DNA from: Halanaerobacter jeridensis
GTDB lineage: Bacteria > Bacillota > Halanaerobiia > Halobacteroidales > Halobacteroidaceae
Assembly (NCBI RefSeq): GCF_016908315.1
Contig: NZ_JAFBDQ010000012.1
Span: 43,680-107,679, forward strand
Direction: 5' to 3'
Length of the DNA: 64,000 bases
Shown here: one piece after another, positions 8,120 to 17,471 of the stretch
Layout: each line of letters begins with the position of its first letter
Position numbering within the stretch: position 1 is the first letter of the stretch
Program-made: the position numbers and the translations under genes
The notes under the pieces: model-generated
Told to the model about the DNA's origin: nothing
Database searches by the model: none
What the model saw: only the letters and a program-made list of their open reading frames with translations

Positions 8120-11100
8120 ATGCGGAAGGAATTGTTGAAATCTACTTTTAGTACTAAATTTGATTTAGATAACTTAGAAGAATTAATAGCTGAAATATAT
8201 GAGTCACCTATAGCAAGAGAAGAAATTGATTTTGCAGAGCAGAATGTTAATTCATTTCTAAGATTAAAGGCTGAAGATGAGCAAAATGTAGTTTTAGTTT
8301 TAGAAACAACTACGGAACTGAAGTGGAATTTTAAATTGCGGAAACTAGTGGCTGATTATTTAGCTGAACATCAGTTAAAACAAGGGCTAGTTGCTTTTTT
8401 TAATCCCCAGCAACAAGATTGGTATTGGACTATAGTACATAGAACTGAATTAAGTCCTTATTTATTAAATTGTTATTCTATTCCTGTAGGTCCTAATATG
8501 AGCGGGGCTAACTGGGATGAATTACAACAGTCACTAAAAAATAAAGATTTGCAAGAGTTGACAAGGGATTTTGGTACCGCTTTGAGAAAAAAATTTGTAG
8601 CTGATTGTAAAGAGTATCATCAACTATTAGAAGATAAATTAACTTTATCATTAGGTGCAGGTCTAAAAGAAGAGTTGAGCTCAAACCTAGCTGAATTAGC
8701 AGAAAAGTTATTGAGTAAATTAATTTTATTTTATATCCTAACTAAGAAAGAATTACTTGAAGTAAAGTTTAGGGATCATTTAGAAACTTCTGAGCAAAAA
8801 AAGTTAGTTGACCTAGCTCAATTAGAGATACTAGATCTTTTTATCAAAGATCAGAATAAGATAATTTTGCCCCAAAAGATTGAATTAGTAAAAGAAGTAT
8901 GGGAGTTATTAAATGACTATGATTTATCTATAACAGAAGATGAACCTTGGGCCAAAGTTTTAACAATTGGCCCTGAAATATTAGCTGATGTGCATGAAGA
9001 ATTATTGGGGGCAAATCAGCGTAAGACAAATGGAGTATTTTATACTCCTAAACAAGTTGTGCATTATATGAGTCAGCAAAGTATTATTGAGCATCTGTTA
9101 AGTCAAATTCCTGAATTGGATTATCAACAAGTTAAGAATTTAGTTAGAGAGAGAGAGCTTGCTAATATTGACAAGAGCCTGCTGCCGCAAATTTATAAAT
9201 CTTTGAGCGAAATTAAAGTTTGTGATCCAGCAGTAGGTTCAGGTGCTTTTGCCTTAGGAATAGCTAAAGAATTATTTAGAATTAAAGAAATAGTTATTTA
9301 TTTAATTGGCGATCAAGTAATGAGCCAAGAATTGAAAGTTAATACAGTTAAAGATTCTCTTTATTGTTTAGATATTGATAGGGGAGCTGTAGAAATAACT
9401 AAATTAAGATTATGGTTATGGACTGCTGCTGAAAAGAAGTTCTTAGGTGACTTAAAATATCAAATTATAGAATCCAATCCTCTTTTGAAAATTGAACGTA
9501 ATTTAGAGCAGCAGGATACTGAATTAAAAGCTGCCCGCAATGATTATTATCAGCAATCTACTTTAAGAGAACGTAAAAAATATAAGCAGAGATATGAGCA
9601 ATTGAAAGAAGAAAAGTTAGGAAAGGTGTTTTCCTTAGTTGATTATTTTCCTAAAGTTTTTAAGCAGGGTGGCTTTAATATTGTAATTTCTAATCCACCT
9701 TATGTTGGTGAAAAGGGCAATAAGGAAATCTTTAGAGAAATTAAAAAGTATTCTTTAGGTCAATTTTATAGTGGGAAGATGGATTTGTTTTATTTCTTCT
9801 TTCACTTAGGATTAGATATTGTCTGTGAGCAGGGAACAGTTGCTTTAATTACTACTAATTATTATTTGACTGCTACTGGAGGTTATCAATTAAGAGAAGA
9901 TTTACAGCAGCGGGGTGTGATTAAAAAGTTAATTAATTTTAATAATTTAAGATTATTTCCTGCTGCTATTGGGCAGCACAATTTGATAACTATTTTGCAA
10001 AAAGATAGTAGTAATCAGGCAAGTGCTGTAGCTGAAAATATAGTTACTTATCGTGAAGGAGATGCTGATGAAGAAACATTACTGCAAATACTAGCAGAAA
10101 CTGACGAGCAAAGTAATTATTATACAGTGCCGCAGGAAAAATTATATCAAGGGCCAGAAAAATATTTACGCTTAGAAGTAGATAAAATTGATGACTTTTT
10201 AACTGTTGTAGCAGAAAAAAGTGAAGAGTTAGGGACTTTGTGTAATGTCAATCAAGGTATTGTAAGTGGTTGTGATCGAGTTTCTAACCGCCATATTAAA
10301 GGATATGATCTGCCACAGCAAGTTAAAGGAAGTGGGATTTTTGTTTTAACTGCTGCTGAAGTAGAGGAATTAAATCTATCTCAAGATAAGCAGGAAGTGT
10401 TGAAACCGTGGTTTAAAAATTCAGACATTAAACAATATTGGTGTCAGCAGGAGAACAAAGGCGAGTATATCTTATATTTGAAGCAGGGTACTTCAAAATT
10501 AACTACTGCTCTAAAAGATCATTTAAGGCCTTTTCGTGCTATTCTTGAATCGCGACGAGAAGTAGCAGCAGATAGAATTAAGTGGTGGGAATTACAGTGG
10601 CCGCGTAGTAAAGAAATATTTGAAGAGCCAAAATTAGTTGTGCCGCAGCGAAGCAAAATCAATACTTTCGCTTATACTGAAGATTCTTGGTATGCTAGTG
10701 CTGATGTTTATTATATTACCCAGCCCCAGCCGGGAGTTAAATTGAAATATATCTTGGCTTTGTTGAATTCTACCCTGTATTATTTGTGGTTTTATTATAA
10801 AGGGAAGAAAAAGGGGAACTTATTAGAATTATACCAAAAGCCGTTAACTGAAGTACCGATTAAAGTAATTAGTTTAGAGCAACAGCAGATCTTTATTGAT
10901 TTAGTAGAACAAATAGAGCTTAAGAAAGAAAAATTAATAGAATATCAAGCTATTACATTTGCTGAAATAAAAAATAAAGTTAATTTAACTACTAGATCTA
11001 CTTTAAAAGAAATTATAGATGATAGCAAAGTATTTGAAGTTGATTATCATGGACAAGCTAAGATAGTGCGTGATATAAAGGTTGTTCTAAAAGAAGAAAA

Positions 11101-11482
11101 AGTAGAGCTTTATAGTGCTAAATCTAGTACAGGTTATTATAGATTATTTGAATTTGAAGTACTTAATAATCAATTAAGAAAATATCTTAAATTTTATTTA
11201 GAATCATTAACTACAGAGCAGTTAGAAGAAATAAATAATAATTCTAATTCTGCTTTAGTAGATAGAGTATTAGAAATTGAAATCCCGGGTTATCAAGAGG
11301 TGAGTCGAGTTCAGACAATTGTTGACTATTGGGAAGAGATTCAGGAAAGTAAAAGTAAAATTCAAGAAAAAATCATTGATTTACAAGAAGAGATAGATCA
11401 ATTAGTCTATCAGTTATATGATTTTAATGCTGCAGAAATAGAATTTTTAACTAAAAAGAAAAAAGAAATAAAAAACTATTAA
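8120..11482 (+). CDS. Eco57I-like adenine-specific DNA methyltransferase, possible type IIG restriction enzyme
   Basis: This 1120-residue protein carries the N6-adenine methyltransferase core: NGVFYTPKQVVHYM near residue 305, the SAM-binding motif DPAVGSGAF at 369-377 and the catalytic NPPY at 525-528. After it comes a TaqI-C-like target-recognition region (NQGIVSGCDRVSNRH, IKWWELQWPRS, YILALLNSTLYYLWF) and a coiled C-terminus. Size and domain order fit single-chain type IIG restriction-modification enzymes. I could not identify a convincing PD-(D/E)XK nuclease motif in the first 250 residues, so it may be an orphan methyltransferase. No separate endonuclease, BREX or DISARM genes adjoin it. 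A repeat element immediately upstream suggests horizontal acquisition. Confidence 0.85.
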   Translation: MRKELLKSTFSTKFDLDNLEELIAEIYESPIAREEIDFAEQNVNSFLRLKAEDEQNVVLVLETTTELKWNFKLRKLVADYLAEHQLKQGLVAFFNPQQQDWYWTIVHRTELSPYLLNCYSIPVGPNMSGANWDELQQSLKNKDLQELTRDFGTALRKKFVADCKEYHQLLEDKLTLSLGAGLKEELSSNLAELAEKLLSKLILFYILTKKELLEVKFRDHLETSEQKKLVDLAQLEILDLFIKDQNKIILPQKIELVKEVWELLNDYDLSITEDEPWAKVLTIGPEILADVHEELLGANQRKTNGVFYTPKQVVHYMSQQSIIEHLLSQIPELDYQQVKNLVRERELANIDKSLLPQIYKSLSEIKVCDPAVGSGAFALGIAKELFRIKEIVIYLIGDQVMSQELKVNTVKDSLYCLDIDRGAVEITKLRLWLWTAAEKKFLGDLKYQIIESNPLLKIERNLEQQDTELKAARNDYYQQSTLRERKKYKQRYEQLKEEKLGKVFSLVDYFPKVFKQGGFNIVISNPPYVGEKGNKEIFREIKKYSLGQFYSGKMDLFYFFFHLGLDIVCEQGTVALITTNYYLTATGGYQLREDLQQRGVIKKLINFNNLRLFPAAIGQHNLITILQKDSSNQASAVAENIVTYREGDADEETLLQILAETDEQSNYYTVPQEKLYQGPEKYLRLEVDKIDDFLTVVAEKSEELGTLCNVNQGIVSGCDRVSNRHIKGYDLPQQVKGSGIFVLTAAEVEELNLSQDKQEVLKPWFKNSDIKQYWCQQENKGEYILYLKQGTSKLTTALKDHLRPFRAILESRREVAADRIKWWELQWPRSKEIFEEPKLVVPQRSKINTFAYTEDSWYASADVYYITQPQPGVKLKYILALLNSTLYYLWFYYKGKKKGNLLELYQKPLTEVPIKVISLEQQQIFIDLVEQIELKKEKLIEYQAITFAEIKNKVNLTTRSTLKEIIDDSKVFEVDYHGQAKIVRDIKVVLKEEKVELYSAKSSTGYYRLFEFEVLNNQLRKYLKFYLESLTTEQLEEINNNSNSALVDRVLEIEIPGYQEVSRVQTIVDYWEEIQESKSKIQEKIIDLQEEIDQLVYQLYDFNAAEIEFLTKKKKEIKNY

Positions 11483-11848
11483 AAAAAGTAAAATAAACAG
11501 GAAATTAAAAGGGTAATGTCTAAATATAAATAATAAGCGATTAGAACAGTAAAGAGTAATGAGTGAAGAGAAAATAGAAAAGACAGTAAAAATCAGTAAC
11601 TAGTGAAGAGTAAAGAGAAAACAGAAAATAATAAAGAGTAATAATGAGTATAAAGAAAAAACAAGAAAGAAAAGTATAGACTTGGCATTGCCAAGTCTAT
11701 CTAATAACAAATAAAAATAAGCGCTAATATGAAATCATGTGATATAAAAGAGTGAAGAGAAAATAATAAAACCATAAAATCACAACCTATAAAGATAGTT
11801 ACGGATTTATAAAATATAAATTTTTAATAGAGAAAAGGGAGCGGTAGT
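11483..11848 (+). repeat. Purine-rich low-complexity intergenic region
   Basis: This 366-bp gene-free stretch is built of degenerate purine-rich words such as GAGTAATGAGTGAAGAG, AGTGAAGAGTAAAGAG and AAGAGTAATAATGAG. It also contains a near-perfect 12-bp inverted repeat (11676-11700) without a T tract on the plus strand. The same kind of sequence recurs on the other side of the ankyrin gene (13150-13262). It has no coding potential and no recognisable RNA. Confidence 0.65.
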
Positions 11849-13054
11849 ATGTTAGAAAAAAATTCTTGCCAACATAAATTTTCAGCAGCAGAATTGAAGC
11901 AGATTGATAAAAGAATAAATTTACAATTTGAATTGAAAAGTCGCTCAGAAATAGAGCAGTTAATCTTAAAGGCTATTAATTTGTTATTAAGCACTGATTA
12001 TTCCTCAGAAATAGTTGCAGAAGTATTTCAAGATATTTTTAAGGAACAGCTTAGTTGCGATAAGTTAGAAGCAGGAGAAATCAAATATATAGTCTATGAT
12101 TTATTAGAAACAGCAGATAAAGATAATTTTTGGACTTATAATTTTCTCATTAAGTTAATTAATAAATTAAACTATCTACAGGGGGAAGGATTAAATTCTA
12201 ATCTGAAACAGCAATTAATATCGTATTTTTCTAAGCGGATAAATATAATTGAAAATGAGCTCTATGTTATGAATCAATCTTGTGCTACAGAAGTAGAAAC
12301 TGTAATCAATTTAGTTTTTAAGTTATGGGAACAGTATGAAGAAAAAATAGAAGAAAAAGATTTATTATTAATTAAATTACAATTGCAGGAGTTAGATTTA
12401 AACCCTCACCAAGCATTTAAGATTAAGGATTTTTATAAATATTTAAACAATAATTCAGAATTATGCGTTCAATTCACTTCTAATATTGCTCAGTCTGAAT
12501 ACAATAAATATGATGTTGTTGATATGCCGTTAGTTAGTGGTTTAATAGAATTAGACAAATTAATTAATAATAATAATCAATTATGTAAAACGATAGTTGA
12601 TAAAATGAATGGTTTAGGAATTGATTATGATCAAGAAGAATTCAATTTAGAAATTCTAAATAATTATTTAAGTGAAGAAGCTAATTTTAATTTAGAGCAA
12701 GAATTAGATGTTTTTCATTTTATTGTTGAATTATTGACAGATTTAATTAGGGTTTCGATAAATAAAAAGAAGAGAGAAACAGGGCAGGAATTGATTGAAG
12801 CAATTAAAGCAGAAGATTTAACTCGGGCCAAAGAACTGATTAATTCAGAAGTAGAAGTTAACATTAAAGATAAAGAAGGTAGGACACCATTAATTTGGGC
12901 TGCTGAGAAAGGGCAGGAGGAATTAATGATGAAGTTAATGAAAGCAGGAGCTAAATTAGATGCTACTGATGACCAAGGTCGAACGGTATTAAGCCGGATT
13001 CATAGTTGTTATCAGATGGAAGTTATGCAGCGTTTAAACCAAAATAGTAATTAG
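11849..13054 (+). CDS. Uncharacterised protein with C-terminal ankyrin repeats
   Basis: The protein has 401 residues and no signal peptide or membrane segment. Residues 1 to about 305 are helical, Leu/Asn/Glu-rich and not recognised. Residues about 310-390 hold two to three ankyrin repeats (ELIEAIKAEDLTRAKELI, then DKEGRTPLIWAAEKGQEEL and DDQGRTVLSRIHSC). Ankyrin repeats mediate protein binding, so it is probably an interaction protein; partner unknown. The start is set by AGGGAG 8 bases upstream. It is flanked on both sides by purine-rich low-complexity DNA, which separates it from the methyltransferase and the opuC operon and hints at a mobile cargo gene. Confidence 0.75.
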   Translation: MLEKNSCQHKFSAAELKQIDKRINLQFELKSRSEIEQLILKAINLLLSTDYSSEIVAEVFQDIFKEQLSCDKLEAGEIKYIVYDLLETADKDNFWTYNFLIKLINKLNYLQGEGLNSNLKQQLISYFSKRINIIENELYVMNQSCATEVETVINLVFKLWEQYEEKIEEKDLLLIKLQLQELDLNPHQAFKIKDFYKYLNNNSELCVQFTSNIAQSEYNKYDVVDMPLVSGLIELDKLINNNNQLCKTIVDKMNGLGIDYDQEEFNLEILNNYLSEEANFNLEQELDVFHFIVELLTDLIRVSINKKKRETGQELIEAIKAEDLTRAKELINSEVEVNIKDKEGRTPLIWAAEKGQEELMMKLMKAGAKLDATDDQGRTVLSRIHSCYQMEVMQRLNQNSN

Positions 13055-13061
13055 TAATAGT

Positions 13062-13092
13062 AACCGTATGTGTTGAGCATACGGTTTTAATT
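13062..13092 (+). terminator. Intrinsic terminator of the ankyrin gene
   Basis: AACCGTATG (13062-13070) pairs with CATACGGTT (13078-13086), followed by a short T-rich stretch. Confidence 0.85.
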
Positions 13093-13129
13093 TTAGCAAT
13101 TAATATTAATTAAAAATAATGATTATTAT

Positions 13130-13262
13130 TAGCAGGAGAAAATAAAAATATGCGTAATAATTATATAGTAAGGAAAAAGAAGTAATGAGTAAGAAGTAAA
13201 GAGTAAGAAGTGATGAGTGAAGAGAAAAAACAGTGAAGAGTAAAAAGAAAAAAAGGAGTGAG
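13130..13262 (+). repeat. Purine-rich low-complexity repeat
   Basis: Degenerate repeats of GAGTAAGAAGTGATGAGTGA and AGTGAAGAGTAAAAAG type run up to the ribosome-binding site of the opuC operon. They match in style the block at 11483-11848. No gene or RNA is visible. The operon promoter must lie in or before this stretch but cannot be picked out. Confidence 0.6.
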
Positions 13263-13267
13263 AAAAA

Positions 13268-14170
13268 ATGAAAAAGCTTAGTTTGTTATTATTAATCGTA
13301 ATGTTGATTGGTTCAGTAGTAACAGGTTGTGGTGGAAGTAATGATGCAGGAGAAAAGACTGTTAAAATCGGGGGTAAAGCAGGAACTGAGGCTTATGTTT
13401 TAGCAAATTTGGCTAAAGTATTATTAGAAGAAGAAGGATTTAAAGTTAAAACTAAGTTAGGAGTTAAATCAGTTTTGGCTCGTAAGGCTTTGGAAACTGG
13501 TGAAGTAGATCTTTATTATGAGTATACCGGCACTGCTTATACTGTCTATCATAAAGCTTCTAACAAAGAGGTTATGACTAATCCTGAGAAAGTTTATGAG
13601 TGGGTGAAGAAGAAAGATAAGGAGCAAAATTTGCTTTGGCTAGATAGAATTACATATAACAACACTTATACTGTGATGTTGAGAGAAGAAGATGCTAAAC
13701 AATGGAATATTCAATCATTATCTGATTTAGCAGCTAAAGCTAAAGAGTTAGGTCTTACATTTGGGACGGATTCTGAATTTTATCAACGTCCTGATGGTTT
13801 ACAGGCGCTAATGAAGAGTTATAATTTAGAGTTTGGTGATATTAAGAAAATGTCAGCTGGGATTGTTTATAAAGCTCTTAAAGAGGGCAAGATAGATGCA
13901 GGGATGGGATACTCAACTGATGGGCGCATTAAAGCGTTTGGTTTTGTTAATTTGAAAGATGACCAAAACTTTTTTCCAGTTTATAATCCAGCACCTGTAA
14001 TTAGAAAAGAAGTTTTAGAAGAATATCCTGAAATAGAAAAGATATTAAAGCCGTTAACTAAAAAATTAACTACAGCTGAAGTACAGAAGTTAAATGCTAA
14101 AGTAGCTATTGAACACCAAGAAGCTTATCAAGTGGCTAAAGAATGGTTGAAAAAACAAGGCTTAATTTAG
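13268..14170 (+). CDS. opuCC: Quaternary-amine ABC transporter, substrate-binding lipoprotein
   Basis: This is the extracellular receptor of an osmolyte importer for glycine betaine, choline or carnitine. It starts with a lipoprotein signal peptide and lipobox VTGC. The mature part matches the OpuCC/OsmF/ProX type (GGKAGTEAYVLANLAKVLLEE, DLYYEYTGTAY, GTDSEFYQRPDGLQ, and the C-terminal PVYNPAPVIRKEVLEEYPEI). Length of 300 residues is normal. It is first in a four-gene operon with the ATPase and two permeases. Uptake of compatible solutes fits a halophile. The gene symbol is by family analogy; exact substrate preference cannot be read from the sequence. Confidence 0.92.
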   Translation: MKKLSLLLLIVMLIGSVVTGCGGSNDAGEKTVKIGGKAGTEAYVLANLAKVLLEEEGFKVKTKLGVKSVLARKALETGEVDLYYEYTGTAYTVYHKASNKEVMTNPEKVYEWVKKKDKEQNLLWLDRITYNNTYTVMLREEDAKQWNIQSLSDLAAKAKELGLTFGTDSEFYQRPDGLQALMKSYNLEFGDIKKMSAGIVYKALKEGKIDAGMGYSTDGRIKAFGFVNLKDDQNFFPVYNPAPVIRKEVLEEYPEIEKILKPLTKKLTTAEVQKLNAKVAIEHQEAYQVAKEWLKKQGLI

Positions 14171-14186
14171 ATCGGGGGCCAAAACA

Positions 14187-15329
14187 GTGATTGAATATCA
14201 AAATGTAGTTAAAGAATACCAAGATAATGGAGCATTGATTAAAGCAGTTGATGATTTGTCTTTGCAAGTGGAATCTGGCGAGTTAGTAGTTTTACTTGGT
14301 CCTTCTGGTTGTGGGAAAACGACTTTATTACGTCTAACTAACCGCCTAGAAGATTTAACTGCGGGTCAAATTTTAATTAATGGGCAAAATATATTAGAAC
14401 AAGATGAAGTTAAACTACGGCAGAAAATTGGGTATGTGATTCAGGAAATAGGGTTATTCCCTAATAAAACTATTGCTGAAAATATAGGAATGGTTCCTAA
14501 AATAATTGGCTGGTCAGCCGAGAGAATTGAAAAAAGAGTGCAGGAATTATTAGAAATGATGAATTTAGATGCTGATTTATTTAAAGACCGTTATCCAGCC
14601 CAATTATCAGGGGGCCAAAGACAGCGAGTGGGTGTTGCTAGAGCTTTAGCAGCAGACCCAGAGTTGTTGTTAATGGATGAACCATTTGGAGCTATTGACC
14701 CTATCAATCGCAAAGAAATTCAAGATCAGTTTCTGCATCTGCAGGATAAATTGCAAAAGACGATTATATTTGTTAGTCATGATATTCAAGAAGCTTTAAA
14801 GATGGGCGATAAAATAGCTTTAATTAATAACGGTCAAGTAGTACAATTTGGTACTCCAGAAGAAATTTTGCTGGAACCAGCTAATGACTTTGTCCAAGAT
14901 TTTGTTGGTACTGAACGGGCTATGAAGGCTTTAGATTTGGTACAGGTTACAGAAATAATGCATGAGGTAGAATATAAGTATAAAGGTTTAGCAGTTCAAG
15001 ATGCTTTAACTTGGTTTAGAAAAAAGAATAATGAATATCTTTTAATCTGTAACCGAGACCAAAAACCATTAGGCTATGTCAGTCATCAAGATTTAGTTGA
15101 TGATTATGCTGCTGAAGCAGTAATTGATGATTATATTCGAGATTTATATACTGTTTTACATCCGCAGGATACCCTTAAAGAAGCATTGAATGTGATGGTA
15201 ACTAATGAAGTGACTACTTTATGTGTAGTAGAAGAAGGGGCTTTAGTAGGGGTTGTTAAATTTGCTGATTTGCAGGACTATTTGAGCAAAAATTACCGAC
15301 GGGAGCATCAGGAGTTGAAAAAAGCATGA
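14187..15329 (+). CDS. opuCA: Quaternary-amine ABC transporter, ATPase with tandem CBS domains
   Basis: This is the energising subunit of the importer. Walker A GPSGCGKTTLL, Q-loop YVIQEIGLF, signature LSGGQRQRVGVARAL and Walker B LLLMDEPFGAID are all intact. Residues about 250-375 form a CBS pair (VQDALTWFRKKN, PLGYVSHQDLV, LKEALNVMVTNEV, LVGVVKFADL), which in OpuA-type transporters senses ionic strength or c-di-AMP. It starts with GTG; a GGGGG tract lies 8 bases upstream. The stop overlaps the next start (ATGA), indicating translational coupling. Confidence 0.94.
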   Translation: MIEYQNVVKEYQDNGALIKAVDDLSLQVESGELVVLLGPSGCGKTTLLRLTNRLEDLTAGQILINGQNILEQDEVKLRQKIGYVIQEIGLFPNKTIAENIGMVPKIIGWSAERIEKRVQELLEMMNLDADLFKDRYPAQLSGGQRQRVGVARALAADPELLLMDEPFGAIDPINRKEIQDQFLHLQDKLQKTIIFVSHDIQEALKMGDKIALINNGQVVQFGTPEEILLEPANDFVQDFVGTERAMKALDLVQVTEIMHEVEYKYKGLAVQDALTWFRKKNNEYLLICNRDQKPLGYVSHQDLVDDYAAEAVIDDYIRDLYTVLHPQDTLKEALNVMVTNEVTTLCVVEEGALVGVVKFADLQDYLSKNYRREHQELKKA

Positions 15330-15985
15330 TTGAATTTCTGATTAATAACTGGCATCAAGCTTTAGTACTAGCCGGGGAACATTTATTTATTGTCTTAGTA
15401 GCGACTAGTTTAGCTGCTGCAATTGGGATTCCATTAGGGATTTTGATTTCAACTAAAGAAGATTGGGCCCCAGTAGTAATTAATGTAGCCAATATTATTA
15501 TGACTATTCCTAGTATTGCTTTATTTGGTATTATGCTGCCTTTACTATCAATCTTTAATGCTGGTTTAGGAACCGTGCCAGTAGTGATTGCGTTAATTCT
15601 TTATTCGCAATTGCCAATTATTCGTAATACTTATACTGCTATTCAAAATATTGATCCTGCTGTAGTAGATTCTGCTAAAGGAATTGGGCTTTCCACCTGG
15701 CGGCGCTTAATTGAAGTAGAGCTACCGTTAGCTTTACCAGTCATCATAGCCGGACTGCGAATAGCAATAGTGATGAATATTGGAATTGTGACTATTGCTG
15801 TTTATGTAGGAGCAGGTGGTTTAGGTAAATTCATTCAACGCGGGATTGACCAAGTTTATGAAGAACAGATTATGGCTGGGGCTTTATTAGTTGCTTTATT
15901 AGCAATTGTAGTTGAAGCTTTACTTTATGGTGTTGAATATTTGGTTACTCCAGCTGGATTAAAGGAGGGCCAACAACATGACTAA
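15326..15985 (+). CDS. opuCB: Quaternary-amine ABC transporter permease 1
   Basis: A 219-residue inner-membrane permease with about five to six helices. The BPD_transp_1 coupling motif is visible as DPAVVDSAKGIGLSTWRRLIEVELP. The segment VYVGAGGLGKFIQRGID is typical of OpuCB/OsmW/YehY proteins. It overlaps the ATPase gene by 4 bases and the second permease by 8 bases, so it is co-translated with both. It forms the membrane channel together with the second permease. Confidence 0.92.
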   Translation: MIEFLINNWHQALVLAGEHLFIVLVATSLAAAIGIPLGILISTKEDWAPVVINVANIIMTIPSIALFGIMLPLLSIFNAGLGTVPVVIALILYSQLPIIRNTYTAIQNIDPAVVDSAKGIGLSTWRRLIEVELPLALPVIIAGLRIAIVMNIGIVTIAVYVGAGGLGKFIQRGIDQVYEEQIMAGALLVALLAIVVEALLYGVEYLVTPAGLKEGQQHD

Positions 15986-16694
15986 ACAGACTGCTCGGAT
16001 ATATCGGGGAGCTTTAATACTTTTAATTGCTGTGCTGCTGATTTACTCCTATTGGAGTGGATTAACGAAATATATGATAGAAAATGCTAGCCAATTGTTG
16101 AAATTACTCCAACAGCATTTATTATTAGTAGCTATTTCAATGGGTTTAGCTTCTGCTTTAGGAATTAGTATTGGAATTATTCTCAGTCGCCCTGGATTAA
16201 AGAAGTATCAGGGGGTTGTAATGTATATTGTTGGTTTAGGCCAAACTATACCTTCTCTAGCAGTATTAGCGTTGACGATGAGTGTCTTGGGAATAGGTAT
16301 CAAACCAGCTATTTTTGCTTTAACGATTTATACTGTGCTGCCAATTGCTCGTAACACTTTGGCGGGCTTAGATGCTGTAAGTGATGATTTGCTAGATGCT
16401 GCGCGCGGCATGGGACTTCCAAATTGGCGCATTTTGTGGGAAGTAGAATTGCCGAATGCTTTAACAGTAATTCTAACAGGGGTTAGAATGGCTTTAGTAA
16501 TTAATATTGGTACTGCTGCTTTAGGAGCTTTAGTAGGAGCAGGAGGTTTAGGAGAACAGATTTTTACTGGAATTAGTTTTTTAGATACTAAGTTGATGTT
16601 GTCAGGAGCAATTCCCACGGCATTGCTGGCCTTAACAGCAGATTATGGAGTACAGATGTTGGAGGATTTGTTGGTGTCGGAAGGAATTAAATAA
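15978..16694 (+). CDS. opuCD: Quaternary-amine ABC transporter permease 2
   Basis: A 238-residue permease paralogous to its upstream neighbour. The coupling helix motif is DDLLDAARGMGLPNWRILWEVELP, followed by GALVGAGGLGEQIFTGIS. An N-terminal helix at about residues 11-28 and further helices give the expected topology. It closes the four-gene importer operon. Having two similar permeases is the rule for OpuC/OsmF-type systems. The smsC gene starts 15 bases later on the same strand, so read-through is possible. Confidence 0.92.
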   Translation: MTKQTARIYRGALILLIAVLLIYSYWSGLTKYMIENASQLLKLLQQHLLLVAISMGLASALGISIGIILSRPGLKKYQGVVMYIVGLGQTIPSLAVLALTMSVLGIGIKPAIFALTIYTVLPIARNTLAGLDAVSDDLLDAARGMGLPNWRILWEVELPNALTVILTGVRMALVINIGTAALGALVGAGGLGEQIFTGISFLDTKLMLSGAIPTALLALTADYGVQMLEDLLVSEGIK

Positions 16695-16709
16695 AGGGGA
16701 GTGATAAAA

Positions 16710-17471
16710 GTGTCTGATCAATTACTACAAATAAAAAACTTAGATTTAGTGTTAGACAATAAGAAAATACTTGATGATTTGACTTTGGAAGTAGATTCGG
16801 GATATGTATGTGCTTTAATTGGTCCCAATGGCTGTGGGAAGAGTTCTTTAGCTTATACTTTAATGGGTTTAGAAGGTTATAGTCCGAGTAATGGACAAGT
16901 TTTATTTAAAGATGAGGAGATAACTGATTGGTCTACTCAATCTAGAGCGCAAAAAGGAATGACTTTAGCGTGGCAGGAGCCAGCTCGCTTTGAGGGGGTT
17001 ACAGTCAGAAAGTTTTTATCACTGGGATTAGAGGGACAAGAAAAAGAAGTAACAGAAGAAAAATTGCAGTGGGCTTTAAATGAAGTAGCGATTAATCCGC
17101 GCAAATATTTAGATCGAAGAGTAGATGAGACTTTAAGTGGAGGGGAAAGAAAACGGATTGAATTAGCTTCAATTTTGTTAATGGAGCCTGATTTAGTGAT
17201 TTTAGATGAACCTGATTCTGGTGTAGATGTAGTAGCTTTAAATAATATTAGTGATGTTATTAATGATTTTAAAGAGCAAGGAACTGGGGTAGTCTTAATT
17301 ACTCACTCTGATGAGATGTTAGATTTAGCTGATGAAGCCGCTTTGATTTGTGAAGGAGAGATAATTAGACGAGGAGAACCGCAGCGGATAGCAGATTATT
17401 TTAGAGATGACTGTTTACCTTGTGAAGATACTGAATGTTTAGTGGAGGTGGAAGATAATGGCACAAAATGA
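16710..17471 (+). CDS. sufC: SmsC/SufC-type ATPase for Fe-S cluster assembly
   Basis: This soluble ABC-type ATPase energises the SufB-like scaffold encoded next. Walker A is GPNGCGKSSL, the signature LSGGERKRIELASIL and Walker B LVILDEPDSGVD, the Sms/SufC form. The C-terminus contains an additional DDCLPCEDTEC segment with three cysteines. The GTG at 16710 is preferred over the GTG at 16701 because the AAGGGGAG site overlaps the latter. It overlaps the scaffold gene by 14 bases. There is no sufS, sufU, sufD or sufE nearby, so this is the reduced two-gene (Sms) arrangement known from archaea and strict anaerobes. Confidence 0.9.
   Translation: MSDQLLQIKNLDLVLDNKKILDDLTLEVDSGYVCALIGPNGCGKSSLAYTLMGLEGYSPSNGQVLFKDEEITDWSTQSRAQKGMTLAWQEPARFEGVTVRKFLSLGLEGQEKEVTEEKLQWALNEVAINPRKYLDRRVDETLSGGERKRIELASILLMEPDLVILDEPDSGVDVVALNNISDVINDFKEQGTGVVLITHSDEMLDLADEAALICEGEIIRRGEPQRIADYFRDDCLPCEDTECLVEVEDNGTK

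Noticed and set aside
8120..11482. BREX PglX or a multi-gene defence island
   Set aside because: The methyltransferase motifs fit, but no pglZ, brxC, brxL or other defence genes flank it; the neighbours are DUF421 and ankyrin genes.
11676..11700. Terminator on the plus strand in the purine-rich region
   Set aside because: The inverted repeat is followed by non-T sequence on the plus strand, and no minus-strand gene uses it; kept only as part of the repeat description.
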